From the NCBI GenBank assembly GCA_002746535.1, contig NVWA01000027.1, positions 1 to 64,000 on the forward strand: a stretch of 64,000 nucleotides of DNA, given 5' to 3'. Each line of letters opens with the position of its first letter. Within the stretch, counting starts at the first letter, position 1. Shown here piece after piece: positions 52,655-63,174 of the stretch. The notes below the pieces were generated by a model. It was not told the origin of the DNA, ran no database searches, and worked only from the letters and a program-made list of their open reading frames with translations. Source of the stretch: Planctomycetota bacterium. GTDB taxonomy: Bacteria > Planctomycetota > GCA-2746535. Made by a program: the position numbers and the translations under genes.

Positions 52655-55129
52655 TCAATGAATTCTTCCTCTAAAAAGAATGATTCCAATAAATGACAAT
52701 AAAATGAGCCACACAAATAATGATTCGTTAAATGTTTTTTTCATATCATTAAGTTTAAAGTTTACATATTTATTTTTTGATTCTTCCATTGATATGGCAC
52801 CTGGAATATTGAATAACCTTTTATTCGATATATATATATCTTCCATTTCCTTTTCAGGAATCCGAGAAAAAAGGCCTTCATTAAATAGCTCAAATTTTTT
52901 ATTCTTTTTAAGAAATACTTTATAATGCTTATTACTTTTGAAAAAAAGTTTTTCTAATTTATTATTATTTTTTATTTCGACCGACCAAATATTTTCATCA
53001 GATCGACTAAGAAATATTTTATTAGAATCAATTTCAAGAAGAAATTCCGTCTGACTTGATACATTTTTATTATTGCAAATAAATAATATTCGAAGTCCAC
53101 CATCGATATTTACAATTTTTATTTTTGAAGCTATCGCATTCCTTTTATTTAACCAAGAATTTAAAAATTCACCATACTCTCTTCCTTGAGAACTCATCAA
53201 CCATTTATCCGCCCAATTTTCAAAATAACCTGATTGAAAGCTCATTACTTCCCCCTTTCCAAAATACCAATGAGCGACCAAAGGATATTTATCATTTATA
53301 TCAACAAGAGAGCTTGCACCTTCTTTAAGTCCTGTTTTTAATATTCGACCGGAAAATGATTGCTTAAATACCTTCATATTTTTCATGAATGGGTGGTATT
53401 TATTGATAAAGATATCAAAGCTCCCTTTTTCTGAAAAACCAGATGTGATGGAATGTAGTGCTTCTTTAAAGCAATCTTTTAGATTAACCCAACCATGTTC
53501 ATTTATATTTATCATATTCCAGTTTAGTCCAAATATTTCCTTACAGTCCTTCAATAATATGCTTGATTGATTTACATCTGCGCCAATTAAAACGAATCCA
53601 ATTGATGGTTTTGAATCAACTATTTCTTTAAGTATTTTTTTAAATCCTGTCTCTTTGCTTTCTCCATCAGTAATTAAAACAATTAATTTCAATTCTTTAT
53701 CTGACAATAAGATCTTAGAGACCAATGTTTCTAAAGCTGGCAAAATAAATGTACCACCAGATGGAGATGGGATTTTTTTAATTTGTTTATTCAAAGCTTT
53801 TGAAAAGGAATTTACCTTTTGAAGCGGCAACCACAGATTATTTGACAAATTATTTTTATTATATAAATGCACTCCTACTTCATCTTCATCTTCTAAAATT
53901 TGTACGATATCAAGTAATGAATTTACAGCAATATCAATTTTTCTTACTCCGTGGATGTCATCCTCCATTGAACCTGAGTTATCTACACCAAAAAGAATTG
54001 ATATCAATCCACTTGGATTTACTTTAACTGGCAATAAACTTTCTAACTCAGTACCCATATAGTCACCAAACCCAAAAGATTCATTGCCACCTGCTACAAA
54101 TAATTTACCACCATTATTTATAAATTCCTTTAATGCCTGAACTTTTCCTTTATCAATAAAATCGGACCACGAGACATTGTTTAATACTACAGATTGAAAT
54201 GCTATTAGTTCCTTTAATGATCTTGGAAAATTTAATGGTGAAATTAATTCAGCATTTGGTAATCCAATATTAAAATTATTCTTTGATACCAATAATATTT
54301 TTTCTAAATTTTTTGACTTCAACAAAATACTTTTGCTGTTATTGTTCTTAAAGCTATCTTCCACTACACATCTCACTGATATTTTATGATTGCCTACATT
54401 ATTAATCACAAGGGGAAATGTAAATAGATTCGAACCTTTTGAAATTGAGACAATAATTTCTTTAAATAAAATATCATTTATAAGGATTTGTACTGGTGCC
54501 CGTGTTGAATTTATCGTAGACAACATCTCTACATTTAATTGAAGGCTTTCACCAATCTCAAAAAACTCTGAACTATTAACAGATTTCACATAAATATCTT
54601 CAGGAACCTCATCAAAAGATATAAATTGCAATTGATGCTTACTTTTAGTTAATTTCTTAATTACATGCTTCAAGTTTCCATCATTTTGCTTTCCGTCTGA
54701 TAGGATACAAATATTTAATTGAAATTTATCGCCCCATTCATCAATACATTCAATAATAGCAGTTTCAAAATTAGTTCTCTTATTTCCTAAAGGATTTCTC
54801 CATTTGCTACCTCCAACTAATATGGATTTTATATAATCGATAACATCCAAAGATGTCATGTTCTTAACATCGTCTGAGGCAAAACCTATACTTTCGGAAA
54901 AATAACCCCCTAAAATAAAATCTTTAGAATCCTTCAATGTCTCAAAATGATTTAATTTAGATTGCAAGTATCTACTATTTAGATTCATTGATTCAGATAC
55001 ATCAAGCAATATTATATTTAGCTTATCTTTTGGCTGATTAAATATGTTTAATGGCCACAGAAAAGACACCAAACCAAATAAAAACATACCATAAGAGAGT
55101 ATTAATAAAAACCGATTTAAATAACCCAT
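52655..55129 (-). CDS. Membrane protein with two vWA domains and GATase1-like segment
   Basis: About 824 residues. N-terminal membrane helix (about 5-30); first vWA with IILLDVSESMNLN (MIDAS DxSxS) near residue 40-50 and CILSDGKQND near 145. A GATase1-like stretch lies near 315-355 (SVVLNNVSWSDFI, GGKLFVAGGNESFG). The second vWA near 380-540 has LFGVDNSGSMED and IVLITDGESKE. A C-terminal membrane helix is at about 805-822. Both ends are membrane-bound as in the BatA-type protein of the MoxR operon, but no MoxR or DUF58 gene is nearby. Start uncertain: ATG 55129 or TTG 55135, both inside the tilS end. Confidence 0.82.
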   Translation of the reverse strand: MGYLNRFLLILSYGMFLFGLVSFLWPLNIFNQPKDKLNIILLDVSESMNLNSRYLQSKLNHFETLKDSKDFILGGYFSESIGFASDDVKNMTSLDVIDYIKSILVGGSKWRNPLGNKRTNFETAIIECIDEWGDKFQLNICILSDGKQNDGNLKHVIKKLTKSKHQLQFISFDEVPEDIYVKSVNSSEFFEIGESLQLNVEMLSTINSTRAPVQILINDILFKEIIVSISKGSNLFTFPLVINNVGNHKISVRCVVEDSFKNNNSKSILLKSKNLEKILLVSKNNFNIGLPNAELISPLNFPRSLKELIAFQSVVLNNVSWSDFIDKGKVQALKEFINNGGKLFVAGGNESFGFGDYMGTELESLLPVKVNPSGLISILFGVDNSGSMEDDIHGVRKIDIAVNSLLDIVQILEDEDEVGVHLYNKNNLSNNLWLPLQKVNSFSKALNKQIKKIPSPSGGTFILPALETLVSKILLSDKELKLIVLITDGESKETGFKKILKEIVDSKPSIGFVLIGADVNQSSILLKDCKEIFGLNWNMININEHGWVNLKDCFKEALHSITSGFSEKGSFDIFINKYHPFMKNMKVFKQSFSGRILKTGLKEGASSLVDINDKYPLVAHWYFGKGEVMSFQSGYFENWADKWLMSSQGREYGEFLNSWLNKRNAIASKIKIVNIDGGLRILFICNNKNVSSQTEFLLEIDSNKIFLSRSDENIWSVEIKNNNKLEKLFFKSNKHYKVFLKKNKKFELFNEGLFSRIPEKEMEDIYISNKRLFNIPGAISMEESKNKYVNFKLNDMKKTFNESLFVWLILLSFIGIILFRGRIH

Positions 55130-56430
55130 TTCCAATTTTCTTTTAATATAATTAAGGACAGACCAACTTTAATTTCAAATTCACTAAAAATGTTTTTTTT
55201 AATAATACCCAAATAAGGAACAAAAATAATTTCATTGTTGAATAAAACAACAGGAATATTTGTGCGCCTCCAGTGAGGTACTTTTTTCTTTTTCAATTTT
55301 TCTATAATATTTTTTATAGAAATATCTTTTTTACTTATTTCAATTGTTGAAAAAACAATTTTATCTAACATAGATTTTGGACATAATAATTCAAACTTTG
55401 GAGAAACTTTTACTTTTGCATCATAAAAATTATTTTTCCTCCATATCCAGCCTAATCCAATATTACGAGATTGATCATCAAAAGAGCTATCTCTTGGACC
55501 ATCAAAATATATGACTTCTTTATTTTTATAAACATTTACACCCTTATTTAACTCAATAGAGTTAGAATTATTCGAAATAAAAGATTTCAACCTTTTCATA
55601 TGGGCATTATTTGGAGTACCTTGAATATGAAATGAAAAATAAATATTTTCTATTAGTTTTCTTAATTCAAAGTTAGACGTATTCTTTATATCACATAATT
55701 TAAACTCAATTCCATTTAGAATATTACGACCTATTGGATATTTTAATAAATTTAACAATAACATGGATTTTTTTTGTATCTTAATGACTAATTCTTTATT
55801 ATTGGCGGAAATAATTGGCAAAAAGTTTTTGCGCAAATTATTTCTAAAATATTTCTCATCACTATTACTTTCGTCGTCACGCCATTGTAGTCCTCTTCTT
55901 TCTAACAGAAGAGTTATGTCTTCCCTACTTACCATCAAAAGGGGTCTTAAAACAGGGAATTCAAAAACATTTCCTAAAATCGGCATACCCGATATACCTG
56001 ATAACCCTGAACCTCTATAAATTTTCATAAAAACTGTTTCTAATTGATCATTTAAATTATGGCCCAAACAAAGCAATCCATTATATTTATATACCATTTT
56101 ACCAAACCATTTATATCTATACTCACGAGCATTATTCTCCAAATTCCCTTTCTTATTGTTTTTCAACTTTGTGGCGTTATTAATTTCAATTGCCACATTA
56201 TATTTTTTCGCAATAGATTCTACAAATTTTTCATCTTCATCAGATGAAACTCCTCTAATCATATGATTTACATGCAGAAGAATAATTTTAGATTCTGGAA
56301 TAAATTTCAATAGAGATATCAATAAAAATATTGAATCTCGGCCTCCACTTATACCAATTAAAAAATGGTTAAATCTATTTACAGGAATTTTTGAGAAAAT
56401 ATTTTTAATTTGATCTGAATAATCGTTCAT
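55117..56430 (-). CDS. tilS: tRNA(Ile)-lysidine synthase
   Basis: TilS attaches lysine to C34 of the CAU-anticodon isoleucine tRNA so that it reads AUA. The 437-residue protein has the PP-loop GISGGRDSIFLLI, ILLHVNHMIRG, GHNLNDQLETVFMKIYRGSGLSGISGM and the segment RPLLMVSREDI. The C-terminal TilS domain is recognisable by the VPHWRRTNIPVV block. The gene overlaps the vWA gene by about 13-19 bp. Confidence 0.95.
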   Translation of the reverse strand: MNDYSDQIKNIFSKIPVNRFNHFLIGISGGRDSIFLLISLLKFIPESKIILLHVNHMIRGVSSDEDEKFVESIAKKYNVAIEINNATKLKNNKKGNLENNAREYRYKWFGKMVYKYNGLLCLGHNLNDQLETVFMKIYRGSGLSGISGMPILGNVFEFPVLRPLLMVSREDITLLLERRGLQWRDDESNSDEKYFRNNLRKNFLPIISANNKELVIKIQKKSMLLLNLLKYPIGRNILNGIEFKLCDIKNTSNFELRKLIENIYFSFHIQGTPNNAHMKRLKSFISNNSNSIELNKGVNVYKNKEVIYFDGPRDSSFDDQSRNIGLGWIWRKNNFYDAKVKVSPKFELLCPKSMLDKIVFSTIEISKKDISIKNIIEKLKKKKVPHWRRTNIPVVLFNNEIIFVPYLGIIKKNIFSEFEIKVGLSLIILKENWKWVI

Positions 56431-56698
56431 CTATAAATTTGATAGAAATTTTAAAAAATCAATTTGAAACTACATAAATTATAAATAAATTTATGAAAAG
56501 TTAATTATAAAAATTTCTCTCCACAATAAGATGGCTTTAATTTTAACTAATTACATATTCAACAAAATTAATTTATGTAATAAAAACAATTAATAAAGTT
56601 TTAAAATGGGTATTATTAGTTTAGCTAATGTATCACACGAAGTGTGAATTACTGAAGACGAATAAATCCTACAAGGCAATTTAGAAGCAAATTATAAA
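56431..56698. other. 268-bp gap between ExbD and TilS units
   Basis: A very AT-rich stretch (well over two thirds A+T) holding the tilS promoter and the end of the ExbBD operon. Two TATAAT matches on the minus strand (56478-56483 and 56504-56509) lack good -35 boxes. One small hairpin is listed separately. No gene is seen. Confidence 0.4.
56633..56647 (-). terminator. Small hairpin after the ExbBD operon
   Basis: A perfect 6-bp stem, TCACAC-GAA-GTGTGA, lies about 50 nt after the last ExbD stop. It has no T-run, so termination is only a possibility. Confidence 0.3.
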
Positions 56699-57193
56699 TT
56701 AGTTTTTACGTGTCTTTTTGCCCCAACTAAGAACAGGTACTTCCGGAAACTTAATAAATGTAAATCCTTCTAATTTCGCAGCATCTAATGCATTCATGAC
56801 GAAGACAAATGGAACATCTTCTTCAGCATTTAGTTCAACTGGTATTTTTTTAATATCTACCTTAATAGTTGCTTTAAAACTTGCTAAATGCCCTCTTAAA
56901 GCCATAAAATCTATCTTTTTACCATTTATTTTAATATCAACTCCACCAAATGAATATGGTTCAATGGGTTTGCCATTTCTTTTTATTTTAATATCAATCT
57001 TATCAATATCTTCTTCTTCTGGTTGAGCTGAACTCGGACCTGAAGTCTTAGGTAAATGAGCTTGAATTCTTGCCTCTGGTGATTTAAATGGCATTAATAT
57101 AAAAAATATTAACAACAAGAATACGACATCAATCATTGGTGTCATATCACCTTCTGCTTCATCCAACTTAAAAGCTTTACGTCTTCTGGCCAT
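56699..57193 (-). CDS. exbD: ExbD/TolR-family protein, second copy
   Basis: A 164-residue proton-channel partner. A short basic N-terminus (RRRKAFKL) precedes a single membrane helix containing the functional Asp (GDMTPMIDVVFLLLIFFIL, Asp near residue 22). A periplasmic domain follows, with a longer linker than usual (ARIQAHLPKTSGPSSAQPEEED). ExbD/TolR works with the ExbB/TolQ-type protein encoded two genes upstream to convert proton flow into mechanical work at the envelope. Confidence 0.92.
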   Translation of the reverse strand: MARRRKAFKLDEAEGDMTPMIDVVFLLLIFFILMPFKSPEARIQAHLPKTSGPSSAQPEEEDIDKIDIKIKRNGKPIEPYSFGGVDIKINGKKIDFMALRGHLASFKATIKVDIKKIPVELNAEEDVPFVFVMNALDAAKLEGFTFIKFPEVPVLSWGKKTRKN

Positions 57194-57220
57194 TATTCAA
57201 TCCTTATTTATGTTGCAATA

Positions 57221-57670
57221 TCATTCTGCATTGTGATTTAATGCTGCAAATGTAGTTTTATAAAATTTTTCATCAATGCATGCTTTTAAGACTTGTTGAA
57301 CATCTCTAAATTCGGCCAACTGGTCAACTCTAATTTTTACCAAAATAGAAGCATAAGCATTAGAATCTGCCTCTTTATCACCTGCCGGCAAATTTAAATA
57401 TTTTCTTCTTAAATAATCTCTTAAAGCATCAAATGTACATTTTTCGCCACCGACCCAAACAGCTCCTTTACGTTCTATATTAATTATTATTTTTTCATCT
57501 TCTTCTTTAACAGCAGACTCAGCATTAGGTAGCTTGAGTTTTACAATATCTCTTTTTTTCAAGTCTGTAATTAACATAAAAAATATTATCAAAAGAAAAA
57601 CACAATCGATCATGCTTGTCATATCCATTTCGCCAGGTGGCAAATCAACTTTTCTTCTTTTTCTAGCCAT
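57221..57670 (-). CDS. exbD: ExbD/TolR-family protein, first copy
   Basis: A 149-residue protein with basic start (ARKRRKVDLPPGE), membrane helix with the key Asp (MDMTSMIDCVFLLIIFFML) and periplasmic domain. It is distinct in sequence from the other copy 28 bp downstream, so the motor may use an ExbD heterodimer, a common arrangement in Planctomycetes-like and Bacteroidetes genomes. SD AGGAAA precedes the ATG. Confidence 0.92.
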   Translation of the reverse strand: MARKRRKVDLPPGEMDMTSMIDCVFLLIIFFMLITDLKKRDIVKLKLPNAESAVKEEDEKIIINIERKGAVWVGGEKCTFDALRDYLRRKYLNLPAGDKEADSNAYASILVKIRVDQLAEFRDVQQVLKACIDEKFYKTTFAALNHNAE

Positions 57671-57689
57671 TTAATTTCCTATATTTGAA

Positions 57690-58412
57690 TTATGATTGGT
57701 TTACTTTATCCAATAAATCAGAACAAATATTGTTAGTTTCAATTACAATTGAATTAACTCTATTTCTCAAGAAATGATAACCTGCTACAGAAGGTATAGC
57801 TACAAACAAACCCAAAAATGTTGTAACAAGAGCTTCCATAATACCTCGAGCTAAATCTTCAGGAGAAGCTGTACCAGCTGATGATGCAATTGTATCAAAA
57901 GCCTTAATCATACCACTTACAGTACCGAAAAGACCAATCATTGGCGCTAAACCACCAATTAAAGAAAGCCATCCTATTTTAGTCGCCAATAAGTTTGCTT
58001 GCTCTTCACTTGATTCAATCATGGCATCAATCATTTTATCGGGTCCGCTTTCGAATCGACTTAAAGCTGCTCCCATAATTTTTGCTATAGGTGCTTCTTC
58101 TCCCTCACAAAAATCTAATCCACTCTCAATTTCATCTTCTTCAATACAATTCTCAAGTTCGTTAATCACATAATTAGGTATGAGTTTATCTCGTTGCATC
58201 TGAATTGCATACATAATGAAAAGGGTCATAGAAATAACAGACAGTATCGTGATAAAATAACCAATCAATCCACCTTTTGTGTATAGTTCGAAATAACTAC
58301 TTCCTCCACTTTCACCAGTACTACTAGCAGCTGGCTCCTGTGCTAATAAACAAACAGATGAAATAAGGCATAATATAAATAATACCCACATAATTCGACC
58401 AAAATTTTTCAT
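57690..58412 (-). CDS. exbB: ExbB/TolQ/MotA-family proton channel
   Basis: A 240-residue protein with an added signal peptide (FGRIMWVLFILCLISSVCLLAQ) before the usual three membrane helices (about 50-72, 145-168 and 190-215). The family core is IGGLAPMIGLFGTVSGMIKAFDTIAS and LARGIMEALVTTFLGLFVAIP. A cleaved leader ahead of TolQ-like channels is known in several Gram-negative groups. SD GGGAGAG. It forms the stator with the two ExbD proteins; no TonB or TolA is encoded here, so the driven partner is unknown. Confidence 0.93.
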   Translation of the reverse strand: MKNFGRIMWVLFILCLISSVCLLAQEPAASSTGESGGSSYFELYTKGGLIGYFITILSVISMTLFIMYAIQMQRDKLIPNYVINELENCIEEDEIESGLDFCEGEEAPIAKIMGAALSRFESGPDKMIDAMIESSEEQANLLATKIGWLSLIGGLAPMIGLFGTVSGMIKAFDTIASSAGTASPEDLARGIMEALVTTFLGLFVAIPSVAGYHFLRNRVNSIVIETNNICSDLLDKVNQS

Positions 58413-58444
58413 TCTTCTCTCTCTCCCTAAAATTGATTTTCTTT

Positions 58445-59461
58445 TTATTTTAGTTGTCCATATAGTTTTTTAGCTTTCACGGACCACAGCCCATCATCAA
58501 AAGCCATAGATACCCTTAGTTCTTTTTTAGCATAAGATTTAAATTTTTTCAATTTAACATTATCTGTGTAATATAAATTTAAAAATGTATTTCCTGCTTT
58601 AAAAGCTGCTTCCGCACTAACATCACTAAATGAAACCCTCGCTCTTAAAAATTCATATAGAGCATCTTCTAGCTTTTTCTTGCTTAAATAGATATCTCCT
58701 AATGCGATGCGCATAGTACCAGTATCTTGCTTTTGGGCAATAAAAGTTTTTATTTTACTTTCAGCATTATCATAGTTTTTACTTAAAACGTCTAACTTAA
58801 TATCCAAATCATTTAATCGACTTCTACTAGGCCCATCCTTTAAACCTTTTATTTTTCCCAGAGTTACACCTGCTTTTGATACGAGCCCATCAGCTATTTG
58901 TCTCTCTAATAACATTATTAATAACTTACCCAAAAATGGTCCAGACACAATACCATTTGCAATCAACTTTTGCATGGCTGGTCTTTTCTGATCATCCTTT
59001 AACGTTTTTATTTTTTCAAGAATAGCGGGGTAAAACCATCTAGAATCTTTTTTAATTAATGAAAAATATTTTTTCGCCTCTTCAGAATTTCCACGACGTA
59101 ACTCTCCAATACCTATATTGTAAGTAGCCTTGTTCTTTTCCCATTTTCTAGAAGAATTTGCATCAATTACTTTCTTGTAATTTCTAATGGCTATCTTCAA
59201 AGAACCCGTTTCAAAATCTCCCTCGGCATTTTGCATTGTTCTAGATACTTCACCATACACGACTTTAAGGACTTTTGTCCATGGTCTGTGATTGGTGTTT
59301 CCCCCTGACTGAAATTTGAAATTAACATTATTTGCATCTTCACTTACAATTATAACTCTGTTTGATTTACCATTTAAGAAAAAGATTTGATCCTGCCCAT
59401 TCTGGGCATTTACAATTACATTAAACAGTAAAAATAATAAACTACAAACAAACACCTTCAT
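58445..59461 (-). CDS. Exported TPR-like protein (338 aa)
   Basis: Signal peptide MKVFVCSLLFLLFNVIVNAQ followed by a small N-terminal domain (KSNRVIIVSEDANNVNFKF) and helical TPR-type repeats (IAIRNYKKVIDANSS, TYNIGIGELRRGNSEEAKKYF, LEDALYEFLRARVSF). I chose the ATG at 59461 with AAAGG upstream instead of a GTG four codons earlier. It probably acts as a periplasmic scaffold between the large TPR protein and the ExbBD motor. No family name can be given. Confidence 0.78.
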   Translation of the reverse strand: MKVFVCSLLFLLFNVIVNAQNGQDQIFFLNGKSNRVIIVSEDANNVNFKFQSGGNTNHRPWTKVLKVVYGEVSRTMQNAEGDFETGSLKIAIRNYKKVIDANSSRKWEKNKATYNIGIGELRRGNSEEAKKYFSLIKKDSRWFYPAILEKIKTLKDDQKRPAMQKLIANGIVSGPFLGKLLIMLLERQIADGLVSKAGVTLGKIKGLKDGPSRSRLNDLDIKLDVLSKNYDNAESKIKTFIAQKQDTGTMRIALGDIYLSKKKLEDALYEFLRARVSFSDVSAEAAFKAGNTFLNLYYTDNVKLKKFKSYAKKELRVSMAFDDGLWSVKAKKLYGQLK

Positions 59462-59484
59462 ATTACCATTCACCTTTAAGATTA

Positions 59485-62400
59485 TTATTTTTTGGGTTTA
59501 TAAATTTTTGGAGGAAGCGCAGAGAAACATTTTTTCAAGATGTCTCTGTTAAATGAAACTATTTTATTGTGATTATAAGCTTCTTTAACTCCAACTTTTT
59601 TAACAAACTCTTCAATTTTTTTGATTTCATCATTAATATTAGCTGAAGAGGAAACTTCACTTGGAATCTTTTTATATAGATCGACCTCCATCAACATTTT
59701 ATTGAAATTTTCTCTTAAAATTACTTCCAATAATTTAATATTATCCGCTTCAATTTTTTTAATTCCATTTATAGACTCAATATTTTCTTTGAGTTTTTTA
59801 TAATTTTCATCACCAAGATTACTAAACTCTAAATCTACAAAACTATAGTCTGGAACGGTTACTGAATTATTTCTTTTTATAAGTTGCAATTCTTCATACT
59901 TAGCCTTTTTAGCTTTTGCTATGAGATAATCTTTTACAGCTTTAGCTTTCAATTTTTTATCTCGAAGACGGATTTCTTCTGGACTTAATGGCATTAAGTC
60001 CTCAGGCATTTTTTTCATTACTTCCAATACAGCAAATAAATTTGAGTACTTGGCATAACTTTCCTGATTGGAATATTCAATACTAAGTGCAGTAATTACT
60101 TTTTGAATATACTCTTCTTTCTTAGTCGCTTTATATAGCAATACGTAAGTGAGTAATCTTCTCTCATTATTATGAATATATTTATCTGAACCTTTTTCTT
60201 TTTTCAATCTTCTTTTCAAATCTATAAATGCCAATCTTGCTTCCGCAAGAAGACCCAACATTTTCTCACGTTTTTTTGCCTTACCTTGTTTTAATAAAAA
60301 TGCTGCATATTCATATTTTAAATTTGCCAGCTTAATATCCTCAGAAAGTATCCCTGGATAAAAGACTTTAAGAATGGATAAAAATTCAATAGATTTATTA
60401 AACGAATTTGTCTTTAAATAACAAATAGCCAAATCATCAACAATCCCAAGATATGTCAAAAATTCAACGAGTTTTGTTTCCAATGTGGTTATATTTCCAT
60501 TTGCTACATTTTTTTTCCAAACATCTTTACTTGCCATTTCTACAAATTTTTCACGATACTTTTTTTCTTCGACAGTTTCAGTTTTTGGCTTCCACTTTGG
60601 ATCAATAATAATTTTTAAATTTCGCCGAAGTCTTCCAAAATCCCTCGTTTTTTCTTTCTTCTTATTTACAGCTAAATATAAAAAATACTTCTTAAAAAAA
60701 TTGATATCTTTATCTGTAGTAAATTCAGAAATTACTGCTTTAAAATCTTCTGCCTTCAAAGGTTCATTAAAACCTTTAGCTTTATATTCCTCCAATGCAT
60801 CACTAAAAGACGTGATAGCCCTGTCATAGTCTTTATTAGTAAACATAATACGAGCCACATAAATATTTAAATTTTTTATGTTCCCACCTCTTTGTAATAT
60901 TTCTCGTCCTTTATCTACTAAGGCGGTGTCTTTAGCAGCATTATTCAACAGCATAATTCCCAGCCTTTTATAATAACCAGATAATAAATCTTTTTTCTTT
61001 TTTTCTGGATCTTTATATTGATAAAAAACTTTTGAATCTAAGTCTTCAATTTGCGTAATAATAGATTCACATGTCTTTAATAATTCCATCTTTTTGGGAA
61101 CGGAAGTTTCTGACTTTTCTTTTTTAGAATTACTTAGAAAAAGACTTTGTAAAACATATATCATATTAGAATGCAACAAATCTTTTTTATCTTTTTTATA
61201 ACCCTTTAAAACTTCAGTTAATTTAGTTATTGCATTATCGTATTCTTCTAAAGAAACATAAACAAACCCCAATAGTTTCTGCGTATCCTTTAACCAAACA
61301 TTTCTTATATCCTGCTTCTCTTTAATAATGTCACCGGTGTCTTTTTTTACAAATTCTATAAAATTAAGGAACGAGTCCTTTGATTTTACAATTTGTTGTT
61401 TTGAAAGTTCATTGTGCTCATCATTATTTCCAGATTTAATAAATTTTGAATACTTAAAATAATACAGCCCTTTTAAATATAATGCTTTGTCAAAAGAATT
61501 TGATCCCTTTTTAACAAGGTTTAATAATTTTAAGGAATCAATATAATTTCCTGCTGCAGAAAGAAATGCAACTTTCTTAAAGACAACTTTATCTGGATTA
61601 TATTTCTCAAGCAAATCCAATGAATCCATAACGATTGCATAATCTTCTTTATTTTTTGATTTTTTATGAACCCTAACGGCCAATATATTTAATAATTCAG
61701 CACTCTTAACATAACTGCCTTTTAAAGCCTTAGCATACTTCTTATCGTCTGGAGGATATTCCTGAAAAAACTTTAACAAAGCATCCCTACCAATTTTTTC
61801 ATCTTCTGCTTTATAAGCGCAATAAGCCAAAGAAAAGTAACTTTTTGGTTTCAAACTAAAAGCAAGTGATTTAGGAATTTTTACACCAAACCCTTTCTGA
61901 TACATTTCAATTGCTTCTTTATATTTTTTCTCTTGCTGAAAATTTCTAGCTACTTGAAAAAGTATTGATGGGTCAGAAATCTTTTCGCCTTTTATAACGG
62001 CAACTTTTATCATTGCATCTATAACTTTTTTCTTCCAACCAGCATACTTTGATGCCTGCTTATCTAATATTGCTTTAGATTTTTTGATTCCCAGTTCATA
62101 TTTTAAATCTTTTGTCTTTTTAAAGAGATATGCATTAATATATAAGCCATCAAACAAAGCGCTATAATCATCTAATGTGTAATACCTGTAACTTTTAGGT
62201 AATAGGGATTTTACATACAACTCAAAGGACTCATGACCCTGCTCATAGGTTTTTGTTTTTAAAGAATTTTCTAAAAGACCTAAAATTGCTTTTGCTTTTA
62301 TGGTTCTCATTTGAAGCTTATCAGCTCTTGAAGCTTCCATTTCTAATACTTCTTTAAATTTCTCTACAGCAAGTTCACCATTTTTCTTTGGCTCTTTTCC

Positions 62401-63174
62401 TTCTTGTGCAAGAATATTGTACATTCTTGCTGCATAAGTAGTAATTGTTGAGACTGGAATGGGTGCTTCCAACTCATAAGATATATCATTTGCTTGTTCA
62501 ATTAGTTTTTCAATGCCATCTAATTTTCTAGGGTCACCTTTTGGCAAAATACTTGCTCTTTCGACTTTACATTCAAAATATCTCATCTTGGAAATTACAT
62601 ACGGGCTATATACATTTTTAAACCAAGATACACCTTCAGGTTTCTTAAGAAATTTCATTCCAAACTCTAAAGCTTTATCCATTCCTTTTGTAAAGTTTTC
62701 TTTTAAGTTTACTCCAATTTTTCCATATCCATCGCCAGCTTTATTATAAAATGGAATTATCTCTTCAGTTAAACTTGCACGGTCTTTATCTCGTAATCTA
62801 TAATCAGATAATCCAAGTTTTAACATAGTTGCTAAACTGTAATTAGCATTTGCTATTTCCAAAGGAGTAGGATTGGTCTTACTTAAGTATTCTAGGGATT
62901 TTATAAGATGATTTTGTTTTTCTTCTGAGTTCCTAGCAAAATTGGCTAAGTTTTTATGAATAGAATACATAGCCATATTGTATTCTTTTTTACCCGTATC
63001 TTTATCCGGACCATTTGGTCGTGTCATATATTTTAGGGCTAACTTCGGATATACACTCGCAAGTTTTTGTGCAAAATCATAATCTGAGTCAGCGAATAAA
63101 AAAGAATTACAACTTATTGCAACTAACATTATTGATATTTTAAACCATCTAAGTTTTGCAGGTTGCATAATCAT
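59485..63174 (-). CDS. Large exported TPR-repeat protein (1229 aa)
   Basis: Signal peptide near residues 10-29 (WFKISIMLVAISCNSFLFA), then about 1200 residues of Lys-rich helical hairpins with many TPR-like pairs (QVARNFQQEKKYKEAIEMYQ; VSLEEYDNAITKLTEVL; IMFTNKDYDRAITSFSDAL). No enzyme motif was found. The start overlaps the upstream secretin stop (ATGA) and has SD GAAGGGG, so it is coupled to the secretin. TPR lipoprotein-like partners often guide or stabilise secretins, which is the most reasonable role. Here there is no lipobox, so it would be periplasmic. Confidence 0.82.
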   Translation of the reverse strand: MIMQPAKLRWFKISIMLVAISCNSFLFADSDYDFAQKLASVYPKLALKYMTRPNGPDKDTGKKEYNMAMYSIHKNLANFARNSEEKQNHLIKSLEYLSKTNPTPLEIANANYSLATMLKLGLSDYRLRDKDRASLTEEIIPFYNKAGDGYGKIGVNLKENFTKGMDKALEFGMKFLKKPEGVSWFKNVYSPYVISKMRYFECKVERASILPKGDPRKLDGIEKLIEQANDISYELEAPIPVSTITTYAARMYNILAQEGKEPKKNGELAVEKFKEVLEMEASRADKLQMRTIKAKAILGLLENSLKTKTYEQGHESFELYVKSLLPKSYRYYTLDDYSALFDGLYINAYLFKKTKDLKYELGIKKSKAILDKQASKYAGWKKKVIDAMIKVAVIKGEKISDPSILFQVARNFQQEKKYKEAIEMYQKGFGVKIPKSLAFSLKPKSYFSLAYCAYKAEDEKIGRDALLKFFQEYPPDDKKYAKALKGSYVKSAELLNILAVRVHKKSKNKEDYAIVMDSLDLLEKYNPDKVVFKKVAFLSAAGNYIDSLKLLNLVKKGSNSFDKALYLKGLYYFKYSKFIKSGNNDEHNELSKQQIVKSKDSFLNFIEFVKKDTGDIIKEKQDIRNVWLKDTQKLLGFVYVSLEEYDNAITKLTEVLKGYKKDKKDLLHSNMIYVLQSLFLSNSKKEKSETSVPKKMELLKTCESIITQIEDLDSKVFYQYKDPEKKKKDLLSGYYKRLGIMLLNNAAKDTALVDKGREILQRGGNIKNLNIYVARIMFTNKDYDRAITSFSDALEEYKAKGFNEPLKAEDFKAVISEFTTDKDINFFKKYFLYLAVNKKKEKTRDFGRLRRNLKIIIDPKWKPKTETVEEKKYREKFVEMASKDVWKKNVANGNITTLETKLVEFLTYLGIVDDLAICYLKTNSFNKSIEFLSILKVFYPGILSEDIKLANLKYEYAAFLLKQGKAKKREKMLGLLAEARLAFIDLKRRLKKEKGSDKYIHNNERRLLTYVLLYKATKKEEYIQKVITALSIEYSNQESYAKYSNLFAVLEVMKKMPEDLMPLSPEEIRLRDKKLKAKAVKDYLIAKAKKAKYEELQLIKRNNSVTVPDYSFVDLEFSNLGDENYKKLKENIESINGIKKIEADNIKLLEVILRENFNKMLMEVDLYKKIPSEVSSSANINDEIKKIEEFVKKVGVKEAYNHNKIVSFNRDILKKCFSALPPKIYKPKK

